Below, piece after piece: positions 1 through 8,730 of a stretch of 64,000 bases of DNA. How positions within the stretch are numbered: the first letter of the stretch is position 1; the number at the start of each line of letters is the position of its first letter. This DNA is from Saccharopolyspora indica. GTDB taxonomy: Bacteria > Actinomycetota > Actinomycetes > Mycobacteriales > Pseudonocardiaceae. A program made the position numbers and the translations under genes. The notes beneath the pieces are model-generated. The model saw only the letters and a program-made list of their open reading frames with translations. It searched no databases and was not told the origin of the DNA. Location of the stretch: positions 124,001 to 188,000 of the forward strand of contig NZ_JAQGLB010000003.1 of assembly GCF_027853965.1 (NCBI RefSeq). The letters run 5' to 3'.

Positions 1-1
1 G

Positions 2-553
2 GTGGAGCGCCACCGGCGGCGCGGCACCTTCGTCGCCGAAGGCGCGCGGCAGGAGAACCTGCTGCGCGTGGTGAACCCGGCGTTGCAGGGCCCGGAGATC
101 CCGGGCAGGCACGCGGTGGACTCCGCGGCGGTGATCCCGGCGCGCGATGCCGACGTCGAACTCCCCGGCGTGCCCGGCGACACGCCGGTCAACCAGCTGC
201 GGCGGCTGAAGTTCGACGTGGACGACAACCCGATCGCCGTCGAGCTCTCCGCCGTTCCGTTCTCGCTGGCACCACGAATGCTGGACGAGGACCTGGCACA
301 CCTGACCGTGCACGACTACTTCGCCCGCACCGGCGTGCCGGCGGCCAAGTCCCGGGTCTACATCGACCCGGTCCTGCTCGACCAGGCGACCGCGACCCGG
401 TTGCGGATGTCCGCGGGCGGTGCGGTGATCCGGCTCCGCAGGCTGACCTGGCTCACCGACGGCAAGCTCGCGGAAGCCATGTGGCACATCATCCGGCCGG
501 ACCTGGTCGAGTTCTTCATCGAGCAGACCGTTCTGTCCACACCGGACTCCTGA
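2..553 (+). CDS. GntR-family transcriptional regulator (UTRA domain), 5' truncated by window
   Basis: The visible 183 residues begin at the end of a winged helix-turn-helix, where the RRGTFVAEG stretch is the usual wing of a GntR DNA-binding domain. A roughly 140-residue UTRA effector domain follows, including the YFARTG and MSAGGAVIRLRRLTW segments typical of the family. The start lies before the window, so the first 60 or so residues are missing. UTRA domains bind a small effector and release DNA. The gene lies 97 bp upstream of, and on the same strand as, an oxidase-symporter-oxidase operon, so it is probably the local repressor or activator of that operon (inference). The effector cannot be read from the sequence. 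Confidence 0.85.
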   Translation: MERHRRRGTFVAEGARQENLLRVVNPALQGPEIPGRHAVDSAAVIPARDADVELPGVPGDTPVNQLRRLKFDVDDNPIAVELSAVPFSLAPRMLDEDLAHLTVHDYFARTGVPAAKSRVYIDPVLLDQATATRLRMSAGGAVIRLRRLTWLTDGKLAEAMWHIIRPDLVEFFIEQTVLSTPDS

Positions 554-650
554 TTCTCCGGTACCGCGTTTCCGCGGTGCAGCTCTTCCCAGCGCCAGTC
601 CTCCCACGACTGCGCCCTCTTCCGCGCTTCTCCGCACTTCTGGAGCGACC

Positions 651-1787
651 ATGAGCCAACCTCGCGTCGCAGTGATCGGCACCGGTGTGATCGGCGCCAT
701 GACGACCTGGCAGCTCGTCCGGCGAGGAGCCGACGTGCTCGCCTTCGACACCTACTCCCCCGGCCACGACCGCGGTGCCTCCGCCGGGGAGTCGCGCATC
801 TTCCGCACCGCTTACAAGGAGGGCTCGAACTACGTCCCGCTGCTGCAGCGCGCCGGCCGGTCGTGGCGCGAGCTGGAGCGGAGCGCGAGCGCCGAGCTGC
901 TGACGATGTGCGGCGGCCTGACCATCGGCCCCGCCGACCACCCCGACGTCCAGGCGGTGCGGCGGTGCGCGGAGGAGCACGGCCTCGACCACGAGGTGCT
1001 CGACACCGAACTCGCCCGCGAGCGATTCCCCCAGCACCGGATCGACGACGGCGAAGTCATGGTGCTCGACCCGGCCGCGGGCGTGCTGCGCCCCGAGCCC
1101 GCGGTGCAGGCCGCGTTGCGCATCGCGGCCGATGCGGGCGCGAAAGTCCTCCCGCACCACCGGATATCCGAGGTCGCCGAGACCGCGCACGGGTGGCGGA
1201 TCACCAGCGGCGGCACCGACTTCGACGTCGACCACGTCGTGTTCGCGCCCGGCCCGTGGGCGCGCGACCTGGAACCGCTGCGCTCGCTGCCGATCGAGAT
1301 CCGGCGGATCACCGCCTGCTGGTTCGCCGCGCGCGACACCGCCGCGCACCGGCCGGACCGGCTGCCGATCGCGATCCGCCGCCACCGGGATGCCGGGTTC
1401 TCCTGCTTCCCGCTGCTGGACGGCGTTTCGGTCAAGATCGTGCCGCACCACCTGGGCTGGCCCGCCCTGGACAGCCCGGACGACCTGCCGCGCAGCGCCG
1501 AACCCGAGTTCGCCCGCGCGGCGGCCGCCGCCGCGGCACGGCTGCTGCCCGGCGTGACACCGCACCCGGTGCGCATCGGCACCTTCGCCGAGGGCTTCAC
1601 CCCGGACGAGCACGCCCTGCTGGGCCCGCTGCCCGGGCACCGCAACGCCACGGTCATGACCGGCTTCTCCGGTCACGGCTTCAAGCTCGCCCCGGTGTTC
1701 GGCGAGATCGGCGCGGACCTCGCGCTGCGCGGGAGCACCGAGCACGACATCACCCAGCTGGACCCCGACCGCTTCGCGCGCGCGTGA
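651..1787 (+). CDS. FAD-dependent oxidase of the monomeric sarcosine oxidase / N-methyltryptophan oxidase family
   Basis: The 378-residue protein has an N-terminal Rossmann FAD motif (GTGVIG, residues 10-15), the family signature GASAGESRIFR near residue 47, and the C-terminal GFSGHGFK motif. The family oxidises secondary amines such as sarcosine, N-methyl amino acids or fructosyl amino acids to an aldehyde and H2O2. In monomeric sarcosine oxidase a cysteine seven residues before the conserved DEH anchors the flavin covalently. Here that position is Phe312 (TFAEGFTPDEH), so the FAD is probably non-covalent. The ATG follows GGAG at 5-nt spacing. It is the first gene of an apparent operon with a symporter and a second oxidase. 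The exact substrate is unknown. Confidence 0.85.
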   Translation: MSQPRVAVIGTGVIGAMTTWQLVRRGADVLAFDTYSPGHDRGASAGESRIFRTAYKEGSNYVPLLQRAGRSWRELERSASAELLTMCGGLTIGPADHPDVQAVRRCAEEHGLDHEVLDTELARERFPQHRIDDGEVMVLDPAAGVLRPEPAVQAALRIAADAGAKVLPHHRISEVAETAHGWRITSGGTDFDVDHVVFAPGPWARDLEPLRSLPIEIRRITACWFAARDTAAHRPDRLPIAIRRHRDAGFSCFPLLDGVSVKIVPHHLGWPALDSPDDLPRSAEPEFARAAAAAAARLLPGVTPHPVRIGTFAEGFTPDEHALLGPLPGHRNATVMTGFSGHGFKLAPVFGEIGADLALRGSTEHDITQLDPDRFARA

Positions 1788-1803
1788 CCACCGGAGGTCG
1801 ACC

Positions 1804-3243
1804 ATGCCCACAGGATCCACCGGACAGATCATCGGGATCGTCGTCGCCAGCCTGCTGGTGATCGGCTTCGGCATCGCCATGTCCGTCTACTTCGGACGGA
1901 AGGCGAAGAACTCGCAGGACTGGCTCTCAGCGGGCGAATCGCTGCCGCTGATCGTCGTCATCATCACCCAGTTCGCCACCGCCACCGGCGGCGGCGTGCT
2001 GATCGCGCACGTCGGCATCGGCTACCGCTCCGGCTGGTCGGTGTTCATCTACGAGGGCTGCGTGCTGGTCGGCTTCCTCGTGCTGATGCTGATCGCGAAG
2101 TGGCTGCGGCAGCAGCGCTTCACCACCGTGCCGGACATCATCACCAGGCTGTTCGGGCAGCACAAGCTGGTCACCGCGATCGCCGCGCTGGCCGCCCTGG
2201 TGGTGCCCTTCGGCTGGCTGGCCACCCAGTTCGTCGCCTTCGCCCAGCTCTTCGGCCAGCTCACCGGGGTTTCGCCGACCGCGCTGATCCTGCTGATCAT
2301 GGTGGCGTCGCTGCTGTTCGTGCTGCCGGGCGGGCTGACCTCGGTGGCCTGGACCGACTTCGTGTTCGGCATCTTCATGATCGCGATGTCGCTCGGCGTG
2401 GCGGCCTACGCGGTGCACCTGGCGGGCGGCTGGGGGCACATCACCGCGACGGTGCCGCAGCGGCTGTGGGGCTGGGAGGGCTTCACCGCCGTCGGCTGGG
2501 AGCAGATCTGGCTGTGGGTCGCGGCGATCCTGCCCGGTACGCTCACCAACCAGCTCTACTACCAGCGGGTCTTCGCCACCAAGAAGGTCTCCGACGCGCG
2601 CCGCGGGCTCGGCCTGTCCGGCATGACCATGCTCATCGGCGGCATCTACGCCGGGTGCATCGGGCTGGCGGTGCACTCGATGAACCCGGGCCTGGCCAAC
2701 GAGGAGGACGCGGCGGGCTGGCTGCTGACCCAGCTGCCGACCTGGTTGGTGGTCGTCTTCGGCGCGTTCCTGGTCTCGACGATCGTGTCCACCACCGGCG
2801 CCGCGCTGCAGTCCGTGGTGGCCAACCTGACCCGCGACGTGTACCAGAACATCGTCGGCAAGGAGCAGAGCGAGCGGCAGGCCGTGTCGCTGTCCCGGCT
2901 GATCACGGTCGGCGTGTCGGTCCTGGCCGCGGTGCTGGCGATCCTGTTCCCCAAGGCGCTGACCTGGCTGGTCGCCACCTACGCCTACTCGGCGGCCGCG
3001 CTGGCCGCGCCCATCTTCCTCGGCTACGCGCTGCACAAGCGCCGCCGGCTCACCCCGCTCGCCGCGATCGCCAGCATGCTCACCGGCATCATCGGGTGCG
3101 CCGTGGCGCAGGTGCTCGACACCACCGTTCCGTACGCGGTGTACGGCATCGGCGCGTCGACCGTGGTGCTGCTGGCGGTCGCGTTCGCCACGCCGGGGAA
3201 GCCGAGTGCAGATGTCCGCAGCGAACTAGTGAGGGAAGCATGA
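1804..3243 (+). CDS. Sodium:solute symporter family transporter
   Basis: The 479-residue integral membrane protein has about 13 hydrophobic helices and the sodium:solute symporter (SSS) family look. It includes an N-terminal segment after SVYFGRKAKNSQDWLSAGESLP, the ATATGGG stretch in the second helix and the core ATQFVAFAQLFGQLTGVSP. Such proteins import small organic solutes with Na+. The ATG is preceded by GGAGG at 6 nt. The gene sits between two FAD oxidases, and its TGA stop overlaps the ATG of the next gene (ATGA), which suggests translational coupling. It is therefore likely to import the amine or amino-acid substrate of those oxidases (inference). Confidence 0.85.
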   Translation: MPTGSTGQIIGIVVASLLVIGFGIAMSVYFGRKAKNSQDWLSAGESLPLIVVIITQFATATGGGVLIAHVGIGYRSGWSVFIYEGCVLVGFLVLMLIAKWLRQQRFTTVPDIITRLFGQHKLVTAIAALAALVVPFGWLATQFVAFAQLFGQLTGVSPTALILLIMVASLLFVLPGGLTSVAWTDFVFGIFMIAMSLGVAAYAVHLAGGWGHITATVPQRLWGWEGFTAVGWEQIWLWVAAILPGTLTNQLYYQRVFATKKVSDARRGLGLSGMTMLIGGIYAGCIGLAVHSMNPGLANEEDAAGWLLTQLPTWLVVVFGAFLVSTIVSTTGAALQSVVANLTRDVYQNIVGKEQSERQAVSLSRLITVGVSVLAAVLAILFPKALTWLVATYAYSAAALAAPIFLGYALHKRRRLTPLAAIASMLTGIIGCAVAQVLDTTVPYAVYGIGASTVVLLAVAFATPGKPSADVRSELVREA

Positions 3244-4397
3244 AGATCGCCGTGATCGGTCTCGGCGTGCTGGGGGCCGGTGCCGCCCGCGCGCTGGCGC
3301 TCGCCGGCGCCGAGGTGACCGCCTTCGAACGGACCGCGCCGCTGGCCGGGACCTCGGGCACGTCGTTCGCCTGGACCAACTCGCACAGCAAGAACCCGCG
3401 CTCCTACCACGACCTCAACGTCGCGGGCATGGCCGAGCACGCCGAGCTGGCGAAGTCCGGCTCGGACTGGTTGGTGCGCAACGGGAATCTGGAGTGGGCG
3501 CAGGACGCGGCGGGCGCTGAGCGGCTGGCCGCGTCGGTCGCGGAGCTGACCGGGCGCGACTACCCGGTGGAGTGGATCAGCCCGGACCGGGCCCGCGAAC
3601 TCGTGCCCGACCTGCGGATTCCCGGCGAGGTGCGCGACATCGCCTACTACCCCACCGAAGGGCACGTCTTCCCGGCGCTGCTGGTGGCCCGGCTGTGGGG
3701 CGAGGCGCGCGAGCACGGCGCGGAGCTGCGCTGCCCGGCCGAAGTGCTCGACGTGTCCGAAGCGGATGGCCGAGCACGTGCGGAGCTCGCCGACGGCACA
3801 GCCGATTTCGACGCCGTGGTGGTGGCGACGGGCCGCTGGACCGAAACCCTGACCGCGGCGGCCGGGTACCGCGTCCCGATGGCCGACCCGGACGCGGCGG
3901 GCTCGGCGACGGTGGGCCTGCTCGGCTACACCCGCCCGCTGGCCACCCGCCTGGACCGGGTCCTGACCACGCCGGACCTCAACGTCCGCCCGGACGGCGC
4001 GGGCCGCCTCATCGTGCAAGGCCTGGACCTCGACGCGCACGCGGATCCGGCGAACCCGCCGTCTCCCGGCGGCGACCACGCCCGGACCCTGTGCGGCCGC
4101 CTCAACGACCTGCTCGCCGGTACCGAGGGCGCGAGCCTGGAATCGCTCCGGGTCGGTCAGCGCGCGATGCCCGCCGACGGCCTCACCGTCGCCGGATTCC
4201 TGGGCGGCAGCGGCAAGATCTACACCCTCGCCACCCACAGCGGCATCACCCTCGGCCCGCTCCTGGGCCGCCTCGCAGCGCAGGAGGTCCTCACCGGAAA
4301 CCTCGCGGAAGCCCTGACCGACTTCCGTCCCCAGCGCCTGATCGGCCGGTCCGGCCTGCCACCCCTGAAACCGGCCCGCTTCGCAGGCCAGCAGTGA
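3240..4397 (+). CDS. FAD-dependent oxidoreductase, D-amino-acid oxidase (DAO) family
   Basis: The start is the ATG at 3240 that overlaps the stop of the symporter, giving 385 residues. It begins with a clear dinucleotide-binding motif (MKIAVIGLGVLGAGAARALALAG), followed by an acidic or hydrophobic strand end and a GTSGTSFAW segment typical of DAO-fold flavoenzymes. The C-terminal GGSGKIYTLATHSGITLGPLLG stretch is the usual FAD-contacting end of this fold. The substrate cannot be read from the sequence. The operon with a second, sarcosine-oxidase-like enzyme and a symporter suggests stepwise oxidation of an imported N-substituted amino acid. Confidence 0.8.
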   Translation: MKIAVIGLGVLGAGAARALALAGAEVTAFERTAPLAGTSGTSFAWTNSHSKNPRSYHDLNVAGMAEHAELAKSGSDWLVRNGNLEWAQDAAGAERLAASVAELTGRDYPVEWISPDRARELVPDLRIPGEVRDIAYYPTEGHVFPALLVARLWGEAREHGAELRCPAEVLDVSEADGRARAELADGTADFDAVVVATGRWTETLTAAAGYRVPMADPDAAGSATVGLLGYTRPLATRLDRVLTTPDLNVRPDGAGRLIVQGLDLDAHADPANPPSPGGDHARTLCGRLNDLLAGTEGASLESLRVGQRAMPADGLTVAGFLGGSGKIYTLATHSGITLGPLLGRLAAQEVLTGNLAEALTDFRPQRLIGRSGLPPLKPARFAGQQ

Positions 4398-4526
4398 CCC
4401 GGCATCCGCCCGGGCGAGCCGGATAAACCGGTTGTTCGGGCTGCGAGGCCATGACACGCTGCCGTCAGCCACGGGCTGCCGGCAGCGTGCCATCCGATTT
4501 CCCGGGCTCACCGACAGGAGCTGTTC

Positions 4527-5396
4527 TTGACCGCCGAGACGACCCCGCCGATCGACGCCGCACTGGCGAGACGTCTGGTCGATGCGCAGTTCCCGCAGTG
4601 GGCCGGATTGCCGCTGCACCTGCTCGAACCGGCCGGGTCGGATCACGTGATCTACCGGCTGGGCGAGGAGCTGTCCGTTCGGCTCCCCCGCCACGCCGAC
4701 GCGATCGAGCAGGCGCGGAAGGAAGCCGAGTGGCTGCCCCGGCTCGCCCCGCACCTGCCGCTGACCGTCCCCGCGGTGGTGGAGGTCGGCGAACCGGGCT
4801 TCGGCTACCCGTGGTCGTGGGCGGTGTCGCGCTGGCTGGACGGCGAGGTCGCAACCGCCGACGCCCTGTCCGACTCGCACGAAGCCGCTGTCGCGCTGGC
4901 CGAGTTCCTGACCGCGCTCCACCGGATCGACACCGGGAGCGCCGAGGGCCTCACCGGTGAGCCCCTGGCCGCGCGGGACGCGGAGACGCGATCCGCCATC
5001 GCGGAGGTCGGCGGCGCTTTCGACGCCGCGGCGATGACCGAGCTGTGGGACACCGCCCTCGCCGCCCCGGAATGGGACCGCCCACCGGTCTGGTTCCACG
5101 GCGACTTCCACACCGGCAACCTGCTGACGACCGGCGGCCGCCTCAGCGCGGTCATCGACTTCGGCGAGCTCGGCGTCGGCGACCCGGCTTGCGACCTGCT
5201 CATCGCCTTCACCCTCCTGTCGGCCGAAACGCGAGCCACCTTCCGCACCGCGCTCGGCGTGGACGACGCCACCTGGACCCGCGGCCGCGGCTGGGCCCTG
5301 GCCACCGGCCTGAACGCCTACACCTCCTATGCCACGACCAACCCCCGAGTCGCAACCCAGACCACCCGCCAGATCACCCAAGCCCTCCACGGCTGA
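4527..5396 (+). CDS. Aminoglycoside phosphotransferase (APH)-fold kinase
   Basis: The 289-residue protein shows the APH-fold kinase motifs. The Brenner-type catalytic loop HGDFHTGNLL is near residue 192 and the metal-binding IDFGELGVGDPACDL is about 20 residues later. The N-terminal nucleotide lobe contains GSDHVIYRLG and a possible lysine-less RLPRH strand. The start is TTG at 4527 with AGGAG six bases upstream. The family phosphorylates aminoglycosides, macrolides or cellular metabolites, and this branch is common in actinobacteria without proven resistance function. It is monocistronic and converges on the dienelactone hydrolase gene, with a palindromic hairpin between them. Confidence 0.8.
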   Translation: MTAETTPPIDAALARRLVDAQFPQWAGLPLHLLEPAGSDHVIYRLGEELSVRLPRHADAIEQARKEAEWLPRLAPHLPLTVPAVVEVGEPGFGYPWSWAVSRWLDGEVATADALSDSHEAAVALAEFLTALHRIDTGSAEGLTGEPLAARDAETRSAIAEVGGAFDAAAMTELWDTALAAPEWDRPPVWFHGDFHTGNLLTTGGRLSAVIDFGELGVGDPACDLLIAFTLLSAETRATFRTALGVDDATWTRGRGWALATGLNAYTSYATTNPRVATQTTRQITQALHG

Positions 5397-5419
5397 ACCA
5401 GGCCGCCCCGGCGGGCGCT

Positions 5420-5445
5420 GCGTCAATTTCGTACGAAATTGACGC
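5420..5445. terminator. 26-bp perfect palindrome between convergent genes, probable bidirectional terminator
   Basis: The 26 bases are a perfect self-complementary palindrome, with half-site GCGTCAATTTCGT followed by its exact complement. They lie in the 83-bp gap between the ends of two convergent genes, so the RNA of either strand folds into the same hairpin. The AT-rich middle of the stem (AATTT/AAATT) is unusual in this GC-rich DNA. A role as a bidirectional terminator is inferred from position and symmetry. Confidence 0.6.
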
Positions 5446-5479
5446 CGACCTGTGCGGACGGTGCGAGGAGTGGGCTCGG

Positions 5480-6166
5480 TCAGGTGAGGTGGCGGCGGAG
5501 GAAGTCGAGGGTTCGCGGCCAGGCCGTGCGGGCCGATTCCTCGTGGTACGCGGCCGGGTTCTGGTCGTTGAAGAAGGCGTGGCCCGCCGGGTAGAAGTAG
5601 ATCTGCGGGCGGACCGGGGACTGCTGCTGGACCTTGTCGCGCAGCTCGCCGACCGCGTCCACGCTGATCGTGCGGTCGTACTCGCCGAAGTGGCACAGCA
5701 TCGGCGCGGTGAGGCCGGAGAAGTCGGTCTCGACCACCGACGGCAGGCCGTAGAACGGCACCACCGCGCCGACCCGCTCGCCCTGCTGCGCGCCCAGCAC
5801 GATCGCGAACTTCCCGCCCATGCAGAACCCGACCGCGCCGACCGACGAACCGCTCACCTGCTCGTGCCCCAGCAGGAAGTCGACCGCACCGGCGAGGTCG
5901 CGGGCCGCACGCTCCACCGGCAGCTCCTGCATCAGCCGCGCGGCTTCCTTCCCGTCGTGCGTGGTGCGCCCGCCGTAGAGGTCCGGGGCCAGCGCGACGA
6001 ATCCCTCCGCCGCCAGCCGGTCCACCACGTCCGCGACGTGATCGGTCAGCCCCCACCACTCCTGGATCACCACCACGCCGGGGCCGCTGCCGGACGGCGT
6101 CGCCAGGTAGCCGTGCGCGGTGCGCCCGTTGCTGGGGAAGCTGACGTTCTGGTGCGGATTGGTCAC
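5480..6166 (-). CDS. Dienelactone hydrolase family protein
   Basis: The 228-residue alpha/beta-hydrolase has the dienelactone hydrolase signature GFCMGG near residue 118, where cysteine replaces the usual nucleophilic serine. An aspartate segment and the histidine in YPAGHAFFN near residue 203 complete a Cys-Asp-His triad. Enzymes of this family open 4-carboxymethylenebutenolide in the chloro/catechol pathway, but many actinobacterial members act on other esters or lactones. It stands alone, divergent from a DUF418 gene, so the natural substrate is uncertain. Confidence 0.85.
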   Translation of the reverse strand: MTNPHQNVSFPSNGRTAHGYLATPSGSGPGVVVIQEWWGLTDHVADVVDRLAAEGFVALAPDLYGGRTTHDGKEAARLMQELPVERAARDLAGAVDFLLGHEQVSGSSVGAVGFCMGGKFAIVLGAQQGERVGAVVPFYGLPSVVETDFSGLTAPMLCHFGEYDRTISVDAVGELRDKVQQQSPVRPQIYFYPAGHAFFNDQNPAAYHEESARTAWPRTLDFLRRHLT

Positions 6167-6386
6167 CGTGGCACTCCTCTGACCGGACCTCTGCCGACCG
6201 GCACATGGTCGCGCCGGACCGGCCTGATCGCACGTGCGTCCCCCAGGTCAAGATCAACACCGTAGCCGGGCCGGAACAGCCCGCGCATCGACCAACCGGT
6301 GGATGCGGTGGATGCGGCGGTGGAGCTCCCGGAACCGACCGGTCCGCCGATTCCGGGCGATCCCGCCTGCGAGCATCGTCGGAGCC

Positions 6387-7520
6387 ATGTCTTCTCCCCT
6401 GACCGGCACGAGCCCGGTCCACCAGGAACGAGCGCTCGCCCCGGACCTCGCCCGCGGCGCGATGCTCGCGCTGATCGCACTGGTCAACTCCGCGATCTAC
6501 CTCTACGACCGCCCGTACGGCCTGAAGCAGCACATCGTCGAGCACGGGCTGCTGGACCGCATCACCAGCGCGCTGCTGACGGTTCTCGCCGACGGGCGCG
6601 CCTACCCGATGTTCGCCGCCCTGTTCGCCGCCGGTGCGGTGCAGGTGTTGCAGCGCTCCGGGCCCCGGGTCCTGCGCCGGAGGTGCTGGTGGATGCTGGC
6701 GTTCGGGCTGGTCCACGCGGTGCTGCTGTTCCCCGGCGATGTCCTGGGCCTCTACGCGGTGGTGGGCTTCGCGATCGCCGCGTCGACCCGGATCCGGGAG
6801 CGCACCCTGCTGATCGCCGCCGGGTGCTGGCTGGTGGTCGTGGCCGTGGTCCAGGGCGCCGTCTACGCGACGGCGCCGGTCGGTGAGCAGCGGTCCTTCT
6901 TCTGGTCCTTCGCGGTCGAGTCACCGCTGGAGGCGGTCGCGCTCCGCCCGCTGGAATGGCTGATGACGCCGTTCGGGATGCTCGGCGTGGTGAGCGCGGC
7001 GCTCGTCGGCATCTGCATCGGGCGGCGCGGCTTGCTGACGAATCCGGCGCGGTACCACCGCGAGCTGGTCCGGGTCGGCTTCGGCGGGCTCGGCATCGCG
7101 GTGCTGGGCGGGTTGCCGATGGGGCTGGCCGTCGGCGGGTTCTGGGTGCCGGGGAGCACCGCTGCGGTGTGGGCGGCATCGGCGGTGCACGCGGTCACCG
7201 GCGTCGCCGGTGGCCTCGGGTTCGCAGCGCTGATCGGGCTGCTGGCGCTGCGGCTGGATGCCCGGCGTGGCCCGGTGATCCGGGCGATCAGCGCCTGCGG
7301 GCAGCGTTCGCTGAGCTGCTACCTGTTCCAGTCCTCGGTGTTCGTGGCGCTGCTGCTGCCCTTCACGCTGGGCCTGGGCGCGACGTTGAGCTCCACCGAG
7401 GTCGCGCTGCTGGCGCTGGGCACCTGGCTGGTCTCGGTGCTGCTGGCCGAAATCCTGCGGCGCGCGGGCAAACCCGGCCCGGCGGAGGCATTGCTGCGCC
7501 GTCTGGTTCACCGGTCCTGA
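6387..7520 (+). CDS. DUF418 domain membrane protein (YeiB-like)
   Basis: The 377-residue protein, starting at the ATG at 6387, has about ten transmembrane segments. It carries the arrangement typical of DUF418 proteins: an N-terminal DLARGAMLALIALVNSA segment, a central hydrophobic core, and the C-terminal GQRSLSCYLFQSSVFVALLLPF region. A start at 6234 in the same frame would add an arginine-rich leader unlike the family, so the internal ATG is preferred. The function is unproven. The domain is related to acyltransferase-3 type membrane enzymes. It is followed 13 bp later by the histidine kinase gene, so co-transcription is possible. Confidence 0.75.
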   Translation: MSSPLTGTSPVHQERALAPDLARGAMLALIALVNSAIYLYDRPYGLKQHIVEHGLLDRITSALLTVLADGRAYPMFAALFAAGAVQVLQRSGPRVLRRRCWWMLAFGLVHAVLLFPGDVLGLYAVVGFAIAASTRIRERTLLIAAGCWLVVVAVVQGAVYATAPVGEQRSFFWSFAVESPLEAVALRPLEWLMTPFGMLGVVSAALVGICIGRRGLLTNPARYHRELVRVGFGGLGIAVLGGLPMGLAVGGFWVPGSTAAVWAASAVHAVTGVAGGLGFAALIGLLALRLDARRGPVIRAISACGQRSLSCYLFQSSVFVALLLPFTLGLGATLSSTEVALLALGTWLVSVLLAEILRRAGKPGPAEALLRRLVHRS

Positions 7521-7533
7521 CAGACTGAGCGGC

Positions 7534-8730
7534 GTGACGTCGGTGGAGGAGCAGCGGGGCATCCAGCGGGAGCAGAGCTGGAACAGGGTGTGGGCGCTCG
7601 CGCCGTTCGGGCTGCTCGGGCTGGCCACCGCCGTGTCGCTGTCCGACGCGGCGGGCTGGCAGCACCGGCTGATCACGCTGGTCCTCGCGGCCGGGCTCGC
7701 GGTGTGGCACTGGTGGTTCGTGGTGGCGCACCCGCAGTGGTGGGAGCGCCGGACCTGGCTGATGGCCCTGTACTTCGCCGGGCTGCTGGCGACCACCGTG
7801 GTCCTGGTGGATCGCAGCAGCGGTTTCCAGCTCTTCGTGCCCGCCTGCTACGTGCTCGCGTTCGTCACGCTGCCCGGCTGGTCGGCCTACCTCGGCGTGG
7901 TGGCCACCAGCGGGATCTGGCTGCTGGCGCCCGGGACGGACGTGCCGGTGACGCTGGGCAACCTGGCGACCGCCACCCCGCTGGCCGCGCTGATCGGCTG
8001 GTCGATCCGGGCGATGGAGCGCGAAGCGATCCGGCGGCGCGAGGTCAACAGCCGGCTGGTCGCGGTGGCGGCCGAGAACGCCCGGCTGCACCAGGTGCTG
8101 GTCGAGCGGGCCAAAGCCACCGGGATGGCCGAGGAACGCGCTCGGATGGCCCGCGAGATCCACGACACCGTGGCGCAGGGGCTGACCGGCATCGTCACCC
8201 AGCTCGAAGCCGCCGAGGAGCTCTCCCCCGCCGATCCGGTCCGCGAGCGGCTCGGCAAGGCCCGGCAGCTCGCGCGCACCAGCCTGGTCGAGGTCCGCCG
8301 CTCGATCGAAGCCCTGCGCCCGGGCCCGCTGGAGAACGCCCGGCTCGTCGAAGCGATCGCGGACACCGCGGCGTCGTGGCGCGAACAGCACGGTGTGCCA
8401 ACGGAGTTCACCGTGACCGGCACGCCGCACCCGGCACCGCCGGAGGCCGAGGTGGCGGTGCTGCGCGCGGCGCAGGAGGCGCTGTCCAACATCGGCAGGC
8501 ACGCGCGGGCCGAGCGGGTCGACGTCACGCTGTCCTACATGGACGGTCTGGTGGTGCTGGACGTGCGCGACGACGGGACCGGGTTCGACGTCGGGGCGGT
8601 TTCCGGGTTCGGGCTGACCGCCTTGCGCGAGCGGGTGGGCAGGCTGGCCGGTTCCGTGGAGATCGAGTCGGCGCCGGGCGCGGGCACCGCGCTCAGCATC
8701 GCGATCCCGGTGGGAGAGGTGGCCGGATGA
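7534..8730 (+). CDS. Sensor histidine kinase, NarL/DesK type (HisKA_3)
   Basis: The 398-residue protein has about five membrane helices in the first 165 residues. A coiled linker then leads into a HisKA_3 dimerisation domain with the phosphoacceptor motif EIHDTVAQGLTGIVTQLEAAEE (His near residue 210). The C-terminal HATPase domain follows, with N-box QEALSNIGRHA and G-boxes DDGTGFD and GFGLTALRERV. The start codon is GTG. Its stop overlaps the ATG of the response regulator (ATGA), so kinase and regulator form a translationally coupled two-component pair. No extracellular sensor domain is present, so the signal is probably sensed in the membrane. Confidence 0.9.
   Translation: MTSVEEQRGIQREQSWNRVWALAPFGLLGLATAVSLSDAAGWQHRLITLVLAAGLAVWHWWFVVAHPQWWERRTWLMALYFAGLLATTVVLVDRSSGFQLFVPACYVLAFVTLPGWSAYLGVVATSGIWLLAPGTDVPVTLGNLATATPLAALIGWSIRAMEREAIRRREVNSRLVAVAAENARLHQVLVERAKATGMAEERARMAREIHDTVAQGLTGIVTQLEAAEELSPADPVRERLGKARQLARTSLVEVRRSIEALRPGPLENARLVEAIADTAASWREQHGVPTEFTVTGTPHPAPPEAEVAVLRAAQEALSNIGRHARAERVDVTLSYMDGLVVLDVRDDGTGFDVGAVSGFGLTALRERVGRLAGSVEIESAPGAGTALSIAIPVGEVAG

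Noticed and set aside
3024-6716. A 1230-residue minus-strand reading frame
   Set aside because: It is low-complexity antisense of the oxidase and APH genes and overlaps the clear dienelactone hydrolase gene in another frame.
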